DNA of 64,000 bases from Wohlfahrtiimonas larvae (GCF_039543665.1 NZ_BAABKE010000004.1:124001-188000), one strand, 5' to 3'; numbered from the stretch's first letter, positions 34,102-44,095 are shown. Numbers and translations: made by a program. The notes: generated by a model not told the origin, from the letters alone.

Positions 34102-35349
34102 ATGTCCAATCATTCAATTTTTCGTCGTAATTTTTTAAAAGGTATTACATTAGGCAGCGCAGCTTTAATTGCGAACTCTGCTTTAGGTCAAAATAATACT
34201 AATAATAGTACATTCAAATACCCTAAACATTTTTATGATACTGTTCCCGCTTTAGGCATTCATCAAGCCGGCATCATCACGCCTGAACCAAAAGAAGCTA
34301 CCTTTATCACCTTTAAATTATTGATTAAAAGTAAAGACGAACTTCAAGCATTACTCCAATCCATCTCTATCCGCATTCAATACCTTACCGCACCGCAATC
34401 CATCTCAGTAGATACAGATGTACAATTACCACCAAAAGAATCAGGATTATTAGGTGGCGATTTATTGCCAGACCAGTTAACCATTACATTATCTGTTGGT
34501 GCTTCATTATTTGATGATAGATTTGATCTCGCACAACTTAAACCAAATCATTTAATAGAAATGACGAGCTTTCCCAATGATCATTTAGATCCCAATTGGT
34601 GTGGTGGTGATATTTCCTTGCAATTTTGTGCTAATAGTAAAGAGATCATCATTTATGCACTGCGTGACATAATGAAACACCATTATCAACAAATGTCGCC
34701 AATATGGAAGATTGATGGTTTTTTACCTGCACGAGATATTGAATCAGGATCAACCGCTATTAATCTCTTTGGCTTTAAAGATGGCACAGGCAATGCCCCT
34801 AATACAGATGCTAAATTAATGGACGACATGGTTTGGGTGACCGAAAAAAATAAAGAACCTGAATGGTGCCTAGGAGGCTCTTATCAAGCCTTGCGTTTAA
34901 TTCGTTTTAACCTAGAATTTTGGGATCGTACCCCGCTCGAAGATCAAGAAAATGATTTTGGCCGCATGAAGCGAACGGGCGCACCGATTGGCTTAGCTCA
35001 TGAAATGGATGATCCACACTTCGATAAAGATCCACATGGTGATCGTGTACTATTTGATTCTCATATGCGCCGCGCTGAGCCTCGTGTACCCCATCGCTAT
35101 AGTGCACCTCTGCGTCGCCGTAGCTATAGTTATTCATTAGGCTTAACCAATAGTGGATTATTGGATATGGGCTTAGTGTTTGTGTCGTATCAAAATGATC
35201 TCAAAAAGGGCTTCATTAATACCCAACGGAGATTAAATGGAGAACCGTTAGAACGTTATATCAAACCTTTTGGTGGCGGGTATTTTTTTGCGTTACCAGG
35301 CATGAAAAATTCTGAAAATTATTTAGGACAAACATTGCTAAATACATAA
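34102..35349 (+). CDS. efeB: DyP-type peroxidase EfeB with Tat signal
   Basis: 415 residues. Tat signal RRNFLKGITLGSAAL (twin Arg), then DyP motifs GFKDGTGN and DPHGDR; haem-ligand His expected in the C-terminal half. Periplasmic haem peroxidase that oxidises Fe(II) or removes peroxide for the uptake system. Starts 3 bases after efeO. Closes the cluster; terminator follows. Confidence 0.94.
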   Translation: MSNHSIFRRNFLKGITLGSAALIANSALGQNNTNNSTFKYPKHFYDTVPALGIHQAGIITPEPKEATFITFKLLIKSKDELQALLQSISIRIQYLTAPQSISVDTDVQLPPKESGLLGGDLLPDQLTITLSVGASLFDDRFDLAQLKPNHLIEMTSFPNDHLDPNWCGGDISLQFCANSKEIIIYALRDIMKHHYQQMSPIWKIDGFLPARDIESGSTAINLFGFKDGTGNAPNTDAKLMDDMVWVTEKNKEPEWCLGGSYQALRLIRFNLEFWDRTPLEDQENDFGRMKRTGAPIGLAHEMDDPHFDKDPHGDRVLFDSHMRRAEPRVPHRYSAPLRRRSYSYSLGLTNSGLLDMGLVFVSYQNDLKKGFINTQRRLNGEPLERYIKPFGGGYFFALPGMKNSENYLGQTLLNT

Positions 35350-35368
35350 AATATATTAGCAAAAAAAA

Positions 35369-35391
35369 GCCCAGTTTTTTACAAACTGGGC
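35369..35391. terminator. Terminator between efeB and the peroxidase gene
   Basis: GCCCAGTTT / AAACTGGGC. A stretch of eight A before it gives a T run on the minus strand, so it serves mainly the cytochrome c peroxidase gene. Confidence 0.8.
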
Positions 35392-35432
35392 CCAGCCCCC
35401 ACACCTTGATTTATTTAACTACCAATCCGTTT

Positions 35433-36449
35433 TTATTTTTTATCGAATGGTACTGGTTTTGGTGTTTCATTCACCGATGGTGGTAAAATTGGCATCATCA
35501 ACTGTGGTTGATCACCTGTTAATGTTTTCAAGAATGCAACAATACTTGAAACCTCTTCATCATTATAGTTACGCTTCAATTGTAAACGCCCCATTGTTAA
35601 TACAGCTTCTTCTAATGTCGCAGCTGCACCGTCATGGAAGTACGGATAGGTTAATTCAACGTTACGTAATGTTGGCACTTTAAACATCATACGATCCGCA
35701 TCCTTACCTGTCACTTCAACACGACCTTGTGCAGGATTCTCTGTCACATACTCTTCCATCAGCCCCATTTTTTGGAATGAACTTCCACCCATAGCAGTAC
35801 CATAGTGACATGCGATACAGCCAGATGTTGTGAATAAATTATAACCTGCTAATTCCTGCTCATTCAGCGCACTATCATCACCTTTTAACCATTGATCAAA
35901 GCGTGAATTTGGCGTCACTAAAATCTCCTCAAAGGCAGCAATAGCATCTGTAATCTCATCAATTGTAATTTTTTGATCACCATAAACCGCTTGGAATTCT
36001 TTCACGTAACCTGGAATTGATTCGACCACTTCCACTGCTAACTCATGAGTAAAGCCCATCTCTTTAGGGTTAGCAATTGGTCCACCCGCTTGTTCTTTCA
36101 AGTCTTTTGCTCGACCATCCCAAAACTGCACGAAGTTATATTTTGAGTTCAATACAGTTGGTGAATTAATAGGCCCCTCTTGCCAATTATGACCAATAGA
36201 AGTCTTTAAGTTATCACTCCCACCCATCGATAAGTTATGACATGAGTTACAAGAAATAAAGCCAGATTTAGATAAACGTGGATCAAACCATAACTTTTTG
36301 CCCAACTCAACCTTGGCTGGATTCTCAATTGTTACATCATCGATTGGTTGAATAATCGCATCACGTTTAGCCTGAGCTAATGCCATACCACCCATTGCCA
36401 TTGAAACCGATAAACCTATTGCTACCCAAAACTTATTTCTACTTTGCAT
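35433..36449 (-). CDS. Di-haem cytochrome c peroxidase (CcpA/MauG family)
   Basis: 338 residues with a signal peptide. Two haem c sites: CNSCH and CIACH. Gly-rich elements include NSPTVLNSKYN and the C-terminal FKVPTLRNVELT. Periplasmic H2O2 reduction using cytochrome c. Convergent to the iron-uptake genes. A 178-base upstream region includes TGATCGATCA (36478-36487), not a full FNR box. Confidence 0.93.
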   Translation of the reverse strand: MQSRNKFWVAIGLSVSMAMGGMALAQAKRDAIIQPIDDVTIENPAKVELGKKLWFDPRLSKSGFISCNSCHNLSMGGSDNLKTSIGHNWQEGPINSPTVLNSKYNFVQFWDGRAKDLKEQAGGPIANPKEMGFTHELAVEVVESIPGYVKEFQAVYGDQKITIDEITDAIAAFEEILVTPNSRFDQWLKGDDSALNEQELAGYNLFTTSGCIACHYGTAMGGSSFQKMGLMEEYVTENPAQGRVEVTGKDADRMMFKVPTLRNVELTYPYFHDGAAATLEEAVLTMGRLQLKRNYNDEEVSSIVAFLKTLTGDQPQLMMPILPPSVNETPKPVPFDKK

Positions 36450-36627
36450 ATAGTCGCTCCCTACTATTAAAAGTTTAATGATCGATCAATCATCATTGAA
36501 TAATTTAATAGCAAGTTTAATACAGATATGGCTATTAAAATAGTCTGCGCATTTTGGGGCTTTGTTATTCTTTTCGTTATTCGTTATAATGAGGGGTATT
36601 TTCTAATAATATTTCAAGGGGTCATCA

Positions 36628-37899
36628 ATGCTAGACATTCAGTTACTTCGTCATAATCTCGACGATGTTGTAACCCGACTTAAAACACGCGGTTACGAGT
36701 TTGATAAAGCACAATTTATCGAACTAGATGAACGTCGTAAAGGATTGCAAATTGAAGTTCAAGAGCTTCAAAATCTACGCAACATCAACGCTAAACGCAT
36801 TGGCCAAGCTAAAGCTAAGGGCGAAAATATTGATGAAATTTTAAAAGAAGTTTCCAATAATACTGAAAAACTAGAATCTTTAGAGAAAGAATTAAATGCT
36901 ATCTTAAATGATTTTAATCAAATTCTTATGACGATTCCTAACTTACCAGATGCATCAGTACCAACTGGTAAAGATGAGAATGATAATGTAGAGATTCGTA
37001 GATGGGGCACACCTAGAGAATTTACATTTGAGATCAAAGATCATGTTGCATTAGGTGCGATTAATAAGGGTATTGATTCAGAATCAGGTGTTAAACTAAC
37101 AGGCTCTCGTTTTACTGTTTTAAGAGATGGCGTTGCTCGTTTACATCGTGCTTTAGTTCAATTTATGCTAGATCTTCATGTAGAAGAGCATGGCTATACA
37201 GAACTCAATGTACCAATGATTGTCAATAGTGATAGTTTGCGTGGTACAGGCCAACTCCCTAAATTTGAAGAAGATCTATTTAAATTAACAGGTGAAGATC
37301 AATATTACTTAATCCCAACAGCTGAAGTACCTGTTACAAATCTAGTGCGTGATGAGATTATCCCTGAAAATGAATTACCCTTATCATTTGTTGCACATAG
37401 CGGCTGTTTTAGATCAGAAGCAGGCAGCTACGGCCGAGATACTCGTGGTTTAATCCGCATGCACCAATTTGAAAAAGTAGAAATGGTTCACTTAACTCAT
37501 CCTTCCAAATCTTTTGAACAGTTAGAGCTAATGACACGTCATGCTGAAACTGTTTTAGAAAAATTAGGTTTACCTTATCGCACAATTGTATTGTGTACCG
37601 GTGATATGGGCTTTGGTGCAACAAAAACTTATGACATCGAAGTCTGGTTGCCAGGACAAGATAAATATAGAGAAATTTCTTCTTGTTCTAATTGCATTGA
37701 CTTTCAAGCTCGCCGTATGCAAGCGCGTTTTAGAAATAGTGAAACCAATAAACCTGAATTATTACACACACTTAATGGTTCTGGCTTAGCTGTAGGAAGA
37801 ACTTTAGTTGCTGTAATGGAAAATTATCAAGAAGAAGATGGTAGAATACGTGTACCTGACGTATTAATTCCATACATGAGAGGCAGAACTCATATTTAG
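36628..37899 (+). CDS. serS: Seryl-tRNA synthetase
   Basis: 423 residues. N-terminal coiled-coil tRNA-binding arm (residues 30-110), class II core with motif 2 SHSGCFRSEAGSYG and the C-terminal motif 3 SGLAVGRTLVAVMENYQ. Cytoplasmic. AAGGGG RBS. Followed by a ferredoxin gene 33 bases away. Confidence 0.97.
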   Translation: MLDIQLLRHNLDDVVTRLKTRGYEFDKAQFIELDERRKGLQIEVQELQNLRNINAKRIGQAKAKGENIDEILKEVSNNTEKLESLEKELNAILNDFNQILMTIPNLPDASVPTGKDENDNVEIRRWGTPREFTFEIKDHVALGAINKGIDSESGVKLTGSRFTVLRDGVARLHRALVQFMLDLHVEEHGYTELNVPMIVNSDSLRGTGQLPKFEEDLFKLTGEDQYYLIPTAEVPVTNLVRDEIIPENELPLSFVAHSGCFRSEAGSYGRDTRGLIRMHQFEKVEMVHLTHPSKSFEQLELMTRHAETVLEKLGLPYRTIVLCTGDMGFGATKTYDIEVWLPGQDKYREISSCSNCIDFQARRMQARFRNSETNKPELLHTLNGSGLAVGRTLVAVMENYQEEDGRIRVPDVLIPYMRGRTHI

Positions 37900-37932
37900 A
37901 GTTCTATTTTAATATAGTAAAGAGGTTGAGCC

Positions 37933-38184
37933 ATGTCATTAGAGATAACAGATGAATGCATTAATTGCGATGTTTGTGAGCCAGAATGCCCAAATGAAGC
38001 GATTTCAATGGGTCCTGAAATTTATGTTATCGATCCAAACTTATGTACAGAGTGTGTAGGACATTTTGATACCCCACAATGTATGGAAGTTTGCCCTGTT
38101 GAATGTATCAACAAGGATCCCGCGAAGCCAGAGACTCAAGATGAGCTAATGGCTAAATACGAGAAACTTCAAGCTGGAAAGTAA
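37933..38184 (+). CDS. 2[4Fe-4S] ferredoxin (YfhL-like)
   Basis: 83 residues with two C-x2-C-x2/3-C-x3-C type clusters: CINCDVCEPECPNEA and CTECVGHFDTPQCMEVCP. Small soluble electron carrier. Lies between serS and an L,D-transpeptidase; a partner enzyme is not visible. YfhL-family by the CxxCEPECPN start. Confidence 0.9.
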   Translation: MSLEITDECINCDVCEPECPNEAISMGPEIYVIDPNLCTECVGHFDTPQCMEVCPVECINKDPAKPETQDELMAKYEKLQAGK

Positions 38185-38190
38185 AAGTTT

Positions 38191-39183
38191 ATGAAAAAAA
38201 CTTCTCTTTTGTGTCTTACGGTTACAATTAGCCTTTTGAATAGCATAGCCATTGCTAGGCAATATCCTATGCCTGAAAAAGGTACTGATATTATTGGCTA
38301 TACAGAAGTTATTTATCCTGAACCTGGTGAATCATTTGTTGATATTAGTGTAAAATATGAAGCAGGCTATGATGAGCTAAAGTGGGCAAATCCAAATGCC
38401 AACTATTGGACACCATCATCACAAATGCCAATCGTTTTACCTTTTGAATATATTCTACCCGGCAAAAAACGTGTTGGAATTGTTTCTAATATCCCCGAAA
38501 TGAGAACTTATTACTTCCCTGCCAATGAAGATGTCGTGTACGTTTATCCTGTTGGCGTGGGTAGAATGGATTGGAAAACTCCTTTAGGCACATGGAAAGT
38601 TACTATTAAACAAGAAGCTCCACCTTGGTATCCACCTGAGAGTATTCGCCGTGAACATCAAGAGATGGGCAAAGGCATCTTACCAAGGGTTGTTCCAGCC
38701 GGACCAGACAACCCTTTAGGTAATCATGTCTTAAGATTAAATATTCCAAGCTATTTATTGCACGGCACCAATGATGTAACAGGTATTGGTATGCGAGTCA
38801 CACATGGTTGCATGCGTTTCTTTCCTCAAAATATCGAAGAGCTACATCGCATAGTACCTAGTGGCACACCAGTATCTTTCATCAATGAACCGATTAAGGT
38901 TGGCTGGAAAGGAGATGAATTACTCATCGAAGTCCACCCTCCTTTAGAAGAAGATAATTTAGATACAGAAGGATTAAAAAAAATTGCCTATCGCATTTTA
39001 GCTCCTTATCAAAATGATCCAAATATTCAAATGGTTGACCGTCGTTTACTTGATCTTACCATCGAAAAAATGTCTGGTTTACCAACACATGTCGGTCAAA
39101 AAATTGACCCTAACACCTTAAATCCTCAACCACCGACAGGTGGTAGCGCAATTAATATTGACTGGGATAAATTTAAAAAATAG
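38191..39183 (+). CDS. L,D-transpeptidase (YkuD), ErfK/YbiS/YcfS-type
   Basis: 330 residues with a signal peptide (ALA-like, near residue 22). N-terminal LysM-like region PEPGESFVDISVKYEAGYDELKWANPNAN; catalytic YkuD domain with HGTND and the nucleophile motif THGCMRF (Thr-His-Gly-Cys). Attaches Braun-type lipoprotein or makes 3-3 cross-links in the periplasm. Starts 6 bases past the ferredoxin stop. A second YkuD-like protein is at 60098. Confidence 0.92.
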   Translation: MKKTSLLCLTVTISLLNSIAIARQYPMPEKGTDIIGYTEVIYPEPGESFVDISVKYEAGYDELKWANPNANYWTPSSQMPIVLPFEYILPGKKRVGIVSNIPEMRTYYFPANEDVVYVYPVGVGRMDWKTPLGTWKVTIKQEAPPWYPPESIRREHQEMGKGILPRVVPAGPDNPLGNHVLRLNIPSYLLHGTNDVTGIGMRVTHGCMRFFPQNIEELHRIVPSGTPVSFINEPIKVGWKGDELLIEVHPPLEEDNLDTEGLKKIAYRILAPYQNDPNIQMVDRRLLDLTIEKMSGLPTHVGQKIDPNTLNPQPPTGGSAINIDWDKFKK

Positions 39184-39195
39184 CAGGAGAGTTTG

Positions 39196-40395
39196 ATGGC
39201 ATCTATCGAAGAAAGTTTAGCGTTATTAGAACGTGGAACTGACGAAATTATTTCAATTGAAGGTTTAACTGAGAAGTTAAAAGAAAACCGTCCGCTTCGA
39301 ATTAAAGTAGGTTTTGATCCTACTGCCCCTGATCTTCATTTAGGTCATACTGTTGTGATCAACAAAATGAAACACTTCCAAATGTTAGGCCACGAAGTGA
39401 ATTTCTTAATTGGTGATTTCACAGGCATGATTGGCGATCCATCGGGCAAAGATACAACACGTAAACCATTAACACGTGAACAAGTTGTTGAAAATGCAAA
39501 AACTTATCAAGAACAGATCTTTAAGATTTTAGATCCTGAATTAACTAATGTTGTATTCAACTCATCTTGGTTAGGCGAACTTGGTACAGTGGGGATGATT
39601 CAGCTTGCATCGCACTATACTGTTGCAAGAATGTTAGAACGCGATGACTTTGAAAAACGCTATAAAAATCACCAACCTATTGCTTTACATGAATTTATCT
39701 ATCCATTATTACAAGGCTATGACTCAGTCAGTTTAAACACTGATGTTGAACTAGGCGGTACAGATCAAAAATTCAATTTATTAGTGGGGCGCGACCTTCA
39801 AAAAGCATATGGTAAAGCATCACAAAGTGTGATCACAATGCCTTTATTAGAAGGTTTAGATGGTGTAAATAAGATGTCTAAATCTTTAGGCAACTATATT
39901 GGTGTGGATGATACTCCAGTTGAGCAATTTGGTAAATTGATGTCTGTGTCAGATACCTTGATGTGGCGTTATTTTGATTTATTGAGCTTTGAATCTACAG
40001 CGACCATTGAAGGCTATAAAAAGTCTGTAGCTGAAGGCATGAATCCACGCGATATTAAATTCCTATTGTGTAAAGAGATCATCTCTCGTTTCCACTCAGA
40101 AGCAGATTATGAAATGGCACATCGTGACTTCATTGAGCGCTTCCAAAAAGGTAATCTACCTGAAAATATTGAAGAAATTACGATTGTTGCACCAGAAGGT
40201 GAAATACAAATTGCTGCATTATTAAAAGAAGCTGGACTTGTGACGTCCGTGTCTGAAGGTAATCGTTCTATTGATGGTGGCGCTGTTCGTATCGATCAAG
40301 AAAAAGTTTCTGATCGTGGACTTAAAATTTCAAAAGGCACAACAGCTGTTTTCCAAGTGGGTAAGCGCCGTTTTGCTAAAGTTACAGTTAATTAA
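39196..40395 (+). CDS. tyrS: Tyrosyl-tRNA synthetase
   Basis: 399 residues from ATG 39196 (AGGAG 6 bases upstream; the in-frame TTG at 39193 is too close). Class I core: HLGHTVV (HIGH) and KMSKSLGN; C-terminal S4 domain. Start of a coupled run with fdxA and rsgA. Confidence 0.96.
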   Translation: MASIEESLALLERGTDEIISIEGLTEKLKENRPLRIKVGFDPTAPDLHLGHTVVINKMKHFQMLGHEVNFLIGDFTGMIGDPSGKDTTRKPLTREQVVENAKTYQEQIFKILDPELTNVVFNSSWLGELGTVGMIQLASHYTVARMLERDDFEKRYKNHQPIALHEFIYPLLQGYDSVSLNTDVELGGTDQKFNLLVGRDLQKAYGKASQSVITMPLLEGLDGVNKMSKSLGNYIGVDDTPVEQFGKLMSVSDTLMWRYFDLLSFESTATIEGYKKSVAEGMNPRDIKFLLCKEIISRFHSEADYEMAHRDFIERFQKGNLPENIEEITIVAPEGEIQIAALLKEAGLVTSVSEGNRSIDGGAVRIDQEKVSDRGLKISKGTTAVFQVGKRRFAKVTVN

Positions 40396-40409
40396 TTTTA
40401 GAGGTTTTT

Positions 40410-40733
40410 ATGACTTTCGTTGTTACCGAAAATTGCATTAAATGCAAATACACAGACTGTGTAGAAGTTTGTCCTGTGGATTGTTTCCATGAAGGACCTA
40501 ACTTTTTGGTGATCGATCCCGAGGAGTGCATTGATTGCACATTATGTGAACCAGAATGTCCTGCAAATGCAATTTTTTCTGAGGATGATCTTCCCGATGA
40601 TCAAGTTCATTTCTTAGATTTGAATGCAGAGCTATCACGTGAATGGCCTGTCATTACACAAATGCAAGACAATGCTGATGCAGCAAAAGAATGGGATGGC
40701 AAACCTAATAAACTAAAATTATTAGAGCGATAG
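40410..40733 (+). CDS. fdxA: Seven-iron ferredoxin (FdxA family)
   Basis: 107 residues. N-terminal CIKCKYTDCVEVCPVDC and CIDCTLCEPECPANA carry a [3Fe-4S]/[4Fe-4S] pair, with the C-terminal extension of Azotobacter FdI-type ferredoxins. Cytoplasmic electron carrier. 14 bases after tyrS and 6 before rsgA. Confidence 0.93.
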   Translation: MTFVVTENCIKCKYTDCVEVCPVDCFHEGPNFLVIDPEECIDCTLCEPECPANAIFSEDDLPDDQVHFLDLNAELSREWPVITQMQDNADAAKEWDGKPNKLKLLER

Positions 40734-40739
40734 TTACGG

Positions 40740-41705
40740 ATGGCGCGTCGATTAACTAAAAAACAGCACGAACGTATTTCTAACAAAAAAGTCGAGCAAA
40801 TCGATGCGTTAAAAAATTTCGATCCTGACTCTCTCTTTAAAGGGAGAGTCATTGCTCAACACGGCCCACATTTGATGATAGAAGATGATGCGTATCAAAT
40901 CTATCAAGCCAATATTCGCCAAAATTTAGAAACGATTGTTTGTGGTGATTATGTCTATTTCACTTTTGAAAATAATCTGCCTGTTGTTTTACAATTAATT
41001 CCTCGTCATAATGAATTAGCACGTGTTTCTTATGGCCAACGAAAAAAACTGATTGCAGCTAATTTAGATCAAATATTTATTGTCATTGCCCCAAAACCGG
41101 AGCCTAGCCCTTCTTTAATCGATCGTTATCTCATTGCTATTCGTGAATTTAACATCCCTATGGGTATTATTGTCAATAAAGCAGATATGATTGATGAATC
41201 AAACGATTTTTCTTTTATCGAGGACTATCAAAAAGCTTTTGATATTAAAGTAATTCTAACCTCACAAGATCATCCTGAATCTTTAAAACAACTCCATAAT
41301 GAATTAGTAGGTAAAACCTCAATTTTTGTCGGACAATCAGGTGTTGGCAAGTCATCTCTGACCAACAAAATGATTCCTGAATTATCATTACAAACCCAAA
41401 GAATCAGTGCTACAACAGGCCTTGGCAATCATACGACATCAGCAACAACCCTCTATCATATGCCAGACCATCAAGGTTCTTTAATTGATTCTCCTGGAGT
41501 TCGTAGTTTTAATATTGATCATTTAACATTGAACTCTATCCAAAATGGTTTTCCCGATATTATGCCATTTGTGTTACAATGTAAGTTTAGCAATTGCCGA
41601 CATTTACAAGATCCAGGCTGTGCAGTTCAAACAGCTTTAGATGATAATCTAATTTCAGAGCGCCGCGTCCAGAGCTTTTTACAAATCATGCAGACAGCCC
41701 TCTAG
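40740..41705 (+). CDS. rsgA: Ribosome small-subunit GTPase RsgA
   Basis: 321 residues. OB domain, then circularly permuted GTPase: NKAD (G4), the P-loop GQSGVGKSS (G1) and DSPGVR (G3), with a C-terminal zinc-finger-like Cys/His set (CKFSNCRH ... DPGC). Late 30S maturation. Confidence 0.96.
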   Translation: MARRLTKKQHERISNKKVEQIDALKNFDPDSLFKGRVIAQHGPHLMIEDDAYQIYQANIRQNLETIVCGDYVYFTFENNLPVVLQLIPRHNELARVSYGQRKKLIAANLDQIFIVIAPKPEPSPSLIDRYLIAIREFNIPMGIIVNKADMIDESNDFSFIEDYQKAFDIKVILTSQDHPESLKQLHNELVGKTSIFVGQSGVGKSSLTNKMIPELSLQTQRISATTGLGNHTTSATTLYHMPDHQGSLIDSPGVRSFNIDHLTLNSIQNGFPDIMPFVLQCKFSNCRHLQDPGCAVQTALDDNLISERRVQSFLQIMQTAL

Positions 41706-41893
41706 CTCACGAATAATAGCAAGTCAAAATTACTTGCTATTTATAGCAATCACTATACAATGCATTGCCTTTATATTTTTATATATAACTTTAATAATTC
41801 AACGAGCGGCAGCACTCAAGATTCTTCTGAACAAAAAGATTGCAACCAATCGCCTTGATCTTTCACTTAACGGTATTGAATTAAGGAGCTGTG

Positions 41894-43036
41894 ATGTCAC
41901 CTATTCTTTCAAAAAAAGCCTATGAGCCTTGGCGCGATCCTAATTCTGTGCCATATATCGAAATCATTGATTTAGTCAAAGTTTTTGATGAATACATAGC
42001 CGTCAACAATATATCCTTAGATATTTATCAAGGAGAATTCTTCTCTTTATTAGGTCCTTCAGGCTGTGGAAAAACAACTCTTTTGCGTATGTTGGCAGGT
42101 TTTGAAACACCTACATCAGGGAAAATTCTATTGGATGGCGAAGATATTTCACTCATCCCTCCTTATGAACGTCCTATCAATATGATGTTCCAAAGCTATG
42201 CATTGTTTCCACATATGACAGTGGAAGATAATATTGCCTTCGGTTTAAAACAAGAAAAAGTACCTAAACCTGAGATCAAAAAACGTGTCGATCAGATGCT
42301 TGAATTAGTACAAATGGGAAAGTTTGCTAAACGCAAGCCTCACCAATTATCTGGCGGGCAACGACAACGTGTAGCTTTAGCACGCAGCATCGTTAAAAAA
42401 CCCAAACTATTATTATTAGATGAGCCATTAGGTGCATTAGATAAACGCTTACGTGAACAAACACAGTTTGAATTAATGACAATTCAAGAAGAATTAGGCA
42501 TTACGTTTGTTATCGTAACCCATGATCAAGAAGAAGCCATGACAGTTTCTAGCCGTATCGCAGTTATGGATAGTGGCGAACTTGTACAAATTGCAACACC
42601 AACAGAAATCTATGAATATCCAAACTCCTTGTATGTTGCTGAATTTGTAGGCGATGTCAACATATTTGAAGGTGTTATTGCTGACATTTCCCCAATTCAT
42701 ACAACAGTGAATAGCTTTGAAGTGGAAGCACCTTTAATTTGTAATCAAGGGGTTGGTGCCGTTGTTGGCTCTCAAGCATGGATCGCTGTTCGCCCTGAAA
42801 AGCTAGATATTTCCTTAACACCTCCAGAAAATACAGAAAGCAACTGTATGATGGGTGAAGTTTGGGATATTGGGTATCTTGGTGATATGTCCATTTATCA
42901 TGTCAAAATGGATAATGGTAAAATGGTCACAGCTGCACAAATTAACCATAAACGCGCGGTAGAACTTCCCATTAATTATGAAGATCGCGTTTACATCAGC
43001 TTTGATGCTGATTCTGCCGTTGTTTTGATTTCTTAA
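41894..43036 (+). CDS. potA: Spermidine/putrescine ABC transporter ATPase
   Basis: 380 residues from ATG 41894 (AAGGAG 41883-41888; GTG 41891 is too close). Walker A GPSGCGKTT, signature LSGGQRQR, Walker B LLLDEPLGALD, and a C-terminal TOBE region. Part of potABC; inner face of the membrane. Confidence 0.94.
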   Translation: MSPILSKKAYEPWRDPNSVPYIEIIDLVKVFDEYIAVNNISLDIYQGEFFSLLGPSGCGKTTLLRMLAGFETPTSGKILLDGEDISLIPPYERPINMMFQSYALFPHMTVEDNIAFGLKQEKVPKPEIKKRVDQMLELVQMGKFAKRKPHQLSGGQRQRVALARSIVKKPKLLLLDEPLGALDKRLREQTQFELMTIQEELGITFVIVTHDQEEAMTVSSRIAVMDSGELVQIATPTEIYEYPNSLYVAEFVGDVNIFEGVIADISPIHTTVNSFEVEAPLICNQGVGAVVGSQAWIAVRPEKLDISLTPPENTESNCMMGEVWDIGYLGDMSIYHVKMDNGKMVTAAQINHKRAVELPINYEDRVYISFDADSAVVLIS

Positions 43037-43066
43037 TTGAGATCACAATAACTTAAGGAGGTTATT

Positions 43067-44086
43067 ATGAAATACCCACAACAACAGTTGGGGACAATGA
43101 GTGGTCGTGCGGCAGAATTGATGTCACGCTTAAACTTTATCCACCGCAATTTAATGCGTTTTTGGCTCTATCGTAAATTTTTAGGTATTTTCAATAGCGC
43201 TAAAGTCATCATTGGCGTACCTTACCTATGGCTATTCTGCTTTTTTATTGTTCCCTTTTTGATTATTCTGCGCATTAGCTTTACCGAAGCCGAAATTGCA
43301 TCTCCCCCCTACTCTTCTGTTTTAACATGGGTGGAAGATGGCATTTTAGAGATTAAGCTCAATTTTCAGAACTATATCACATTATGGCAAGATGATATTT
43401 ATATCTCTGCTTATTTAAGCAGTATCAAAATTGCCATGATTTCTACTTTATTAACCTTTGTTATCGGCTTTCCAATTGCTTTAGCATTATCTAGACTACC
43501 AAAAAGATGGAGGCTATTCGGTTTAATGATGGTCATTTTACCTTTTTGGACCTCATTTTTAATCCGCATTTATGCTTGGATGACAATTTTATCCCCCTCA
43601 GGCGTTTTGAATAATTTCATCAATTTCATTGGGCAAGGCATTGGCCTAATTGACCCCTCATCTCCTGTTCAACTGCAATTATTAGGTACGGAATTTGCAG
43701 TTTATATTGGCATCATCTACTGCTATCTACCTTTTATGATTCTACCTATTTATGCAACGCTAGATAAAATGGATCATACCTTGGTGGAAGCTGCGATGGA
43801 TTTAGGATGCCCGCCCATTAAAACCTTTTGGGTCATTACCGCAAGAATCTCTTTACCTGGAATTTTAGCAGGCTGCTTCTTGGTTTTCATTCCAGCCATG
43901 GGTGAATTTGTAATTCCTGATTTATTAGGTGGCTCTGATGTATTGATGATTGGCAAAGTACTTTATGATACATACTTACAAGGCATGGATTTACCATTAG
44001 TTTCAGCCATATCTGTTTCACTATTATTAATTGTAATCATTCCCATCTATCTTTTCCAACGCATTCAACAGAAGCAATTTGAATAA
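43067..44086 (+). CDS. potB: Polyamine ABC transporter permease
   Basis: 339 residues, MetI-like fold with six hydrophobic segments; the EAA loop EAAMDLGCPPIKTF is present. About 40 extra N-terminal residues precede the first span compared with E. coli PotB. AGGAGG RBS. Confidence 0.92.
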   Translation: MKYPQQQLGTMSGRAAELMSRLNFIHRNLMRFWLYRKFLGIFNSAKVIIGVPYLWLFCFFIVPFLIILRISFTEAEIASPPYSSVLTWVEDGILEIKLNFQNYITLWQDDIYISAYLSSIKIAMISTLLTFVIGFPIALALSRLPKRWRLFGLMMVILPFWTSFLIRIYAWMTILSPSGVLNNFINFIGQGIGLIDPSSPVQLQLLGTEFAVYIGIIYCYLPFMILPIYATLDKMDHTLVEAAMDLGCPPIKTFWVITARISLPGILAGCFLVFIPAMGEFVIPDLLGGSDVLMIGKVLYDTYLQGMDLPLVSAISVSLLLIVIIPIYLFQRIQQKQFE

Positions 44087-44095
44087 GGAACTGAC

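Noticed and set aside
36478..36487. FNR site before the cytochrome c peroxidase gene
   Set aside because: TGATCGATCA is a palindrome but does not give the full TTGAT-N4-ATCAA pattern.
41734..41925. 63-codon ORF between rsgA and potA
   Set aside because: It overlaps the potA start, has no RBS, and the hydrophobic N-terminus is what A/T-rich intergenic DNA gives by chance.
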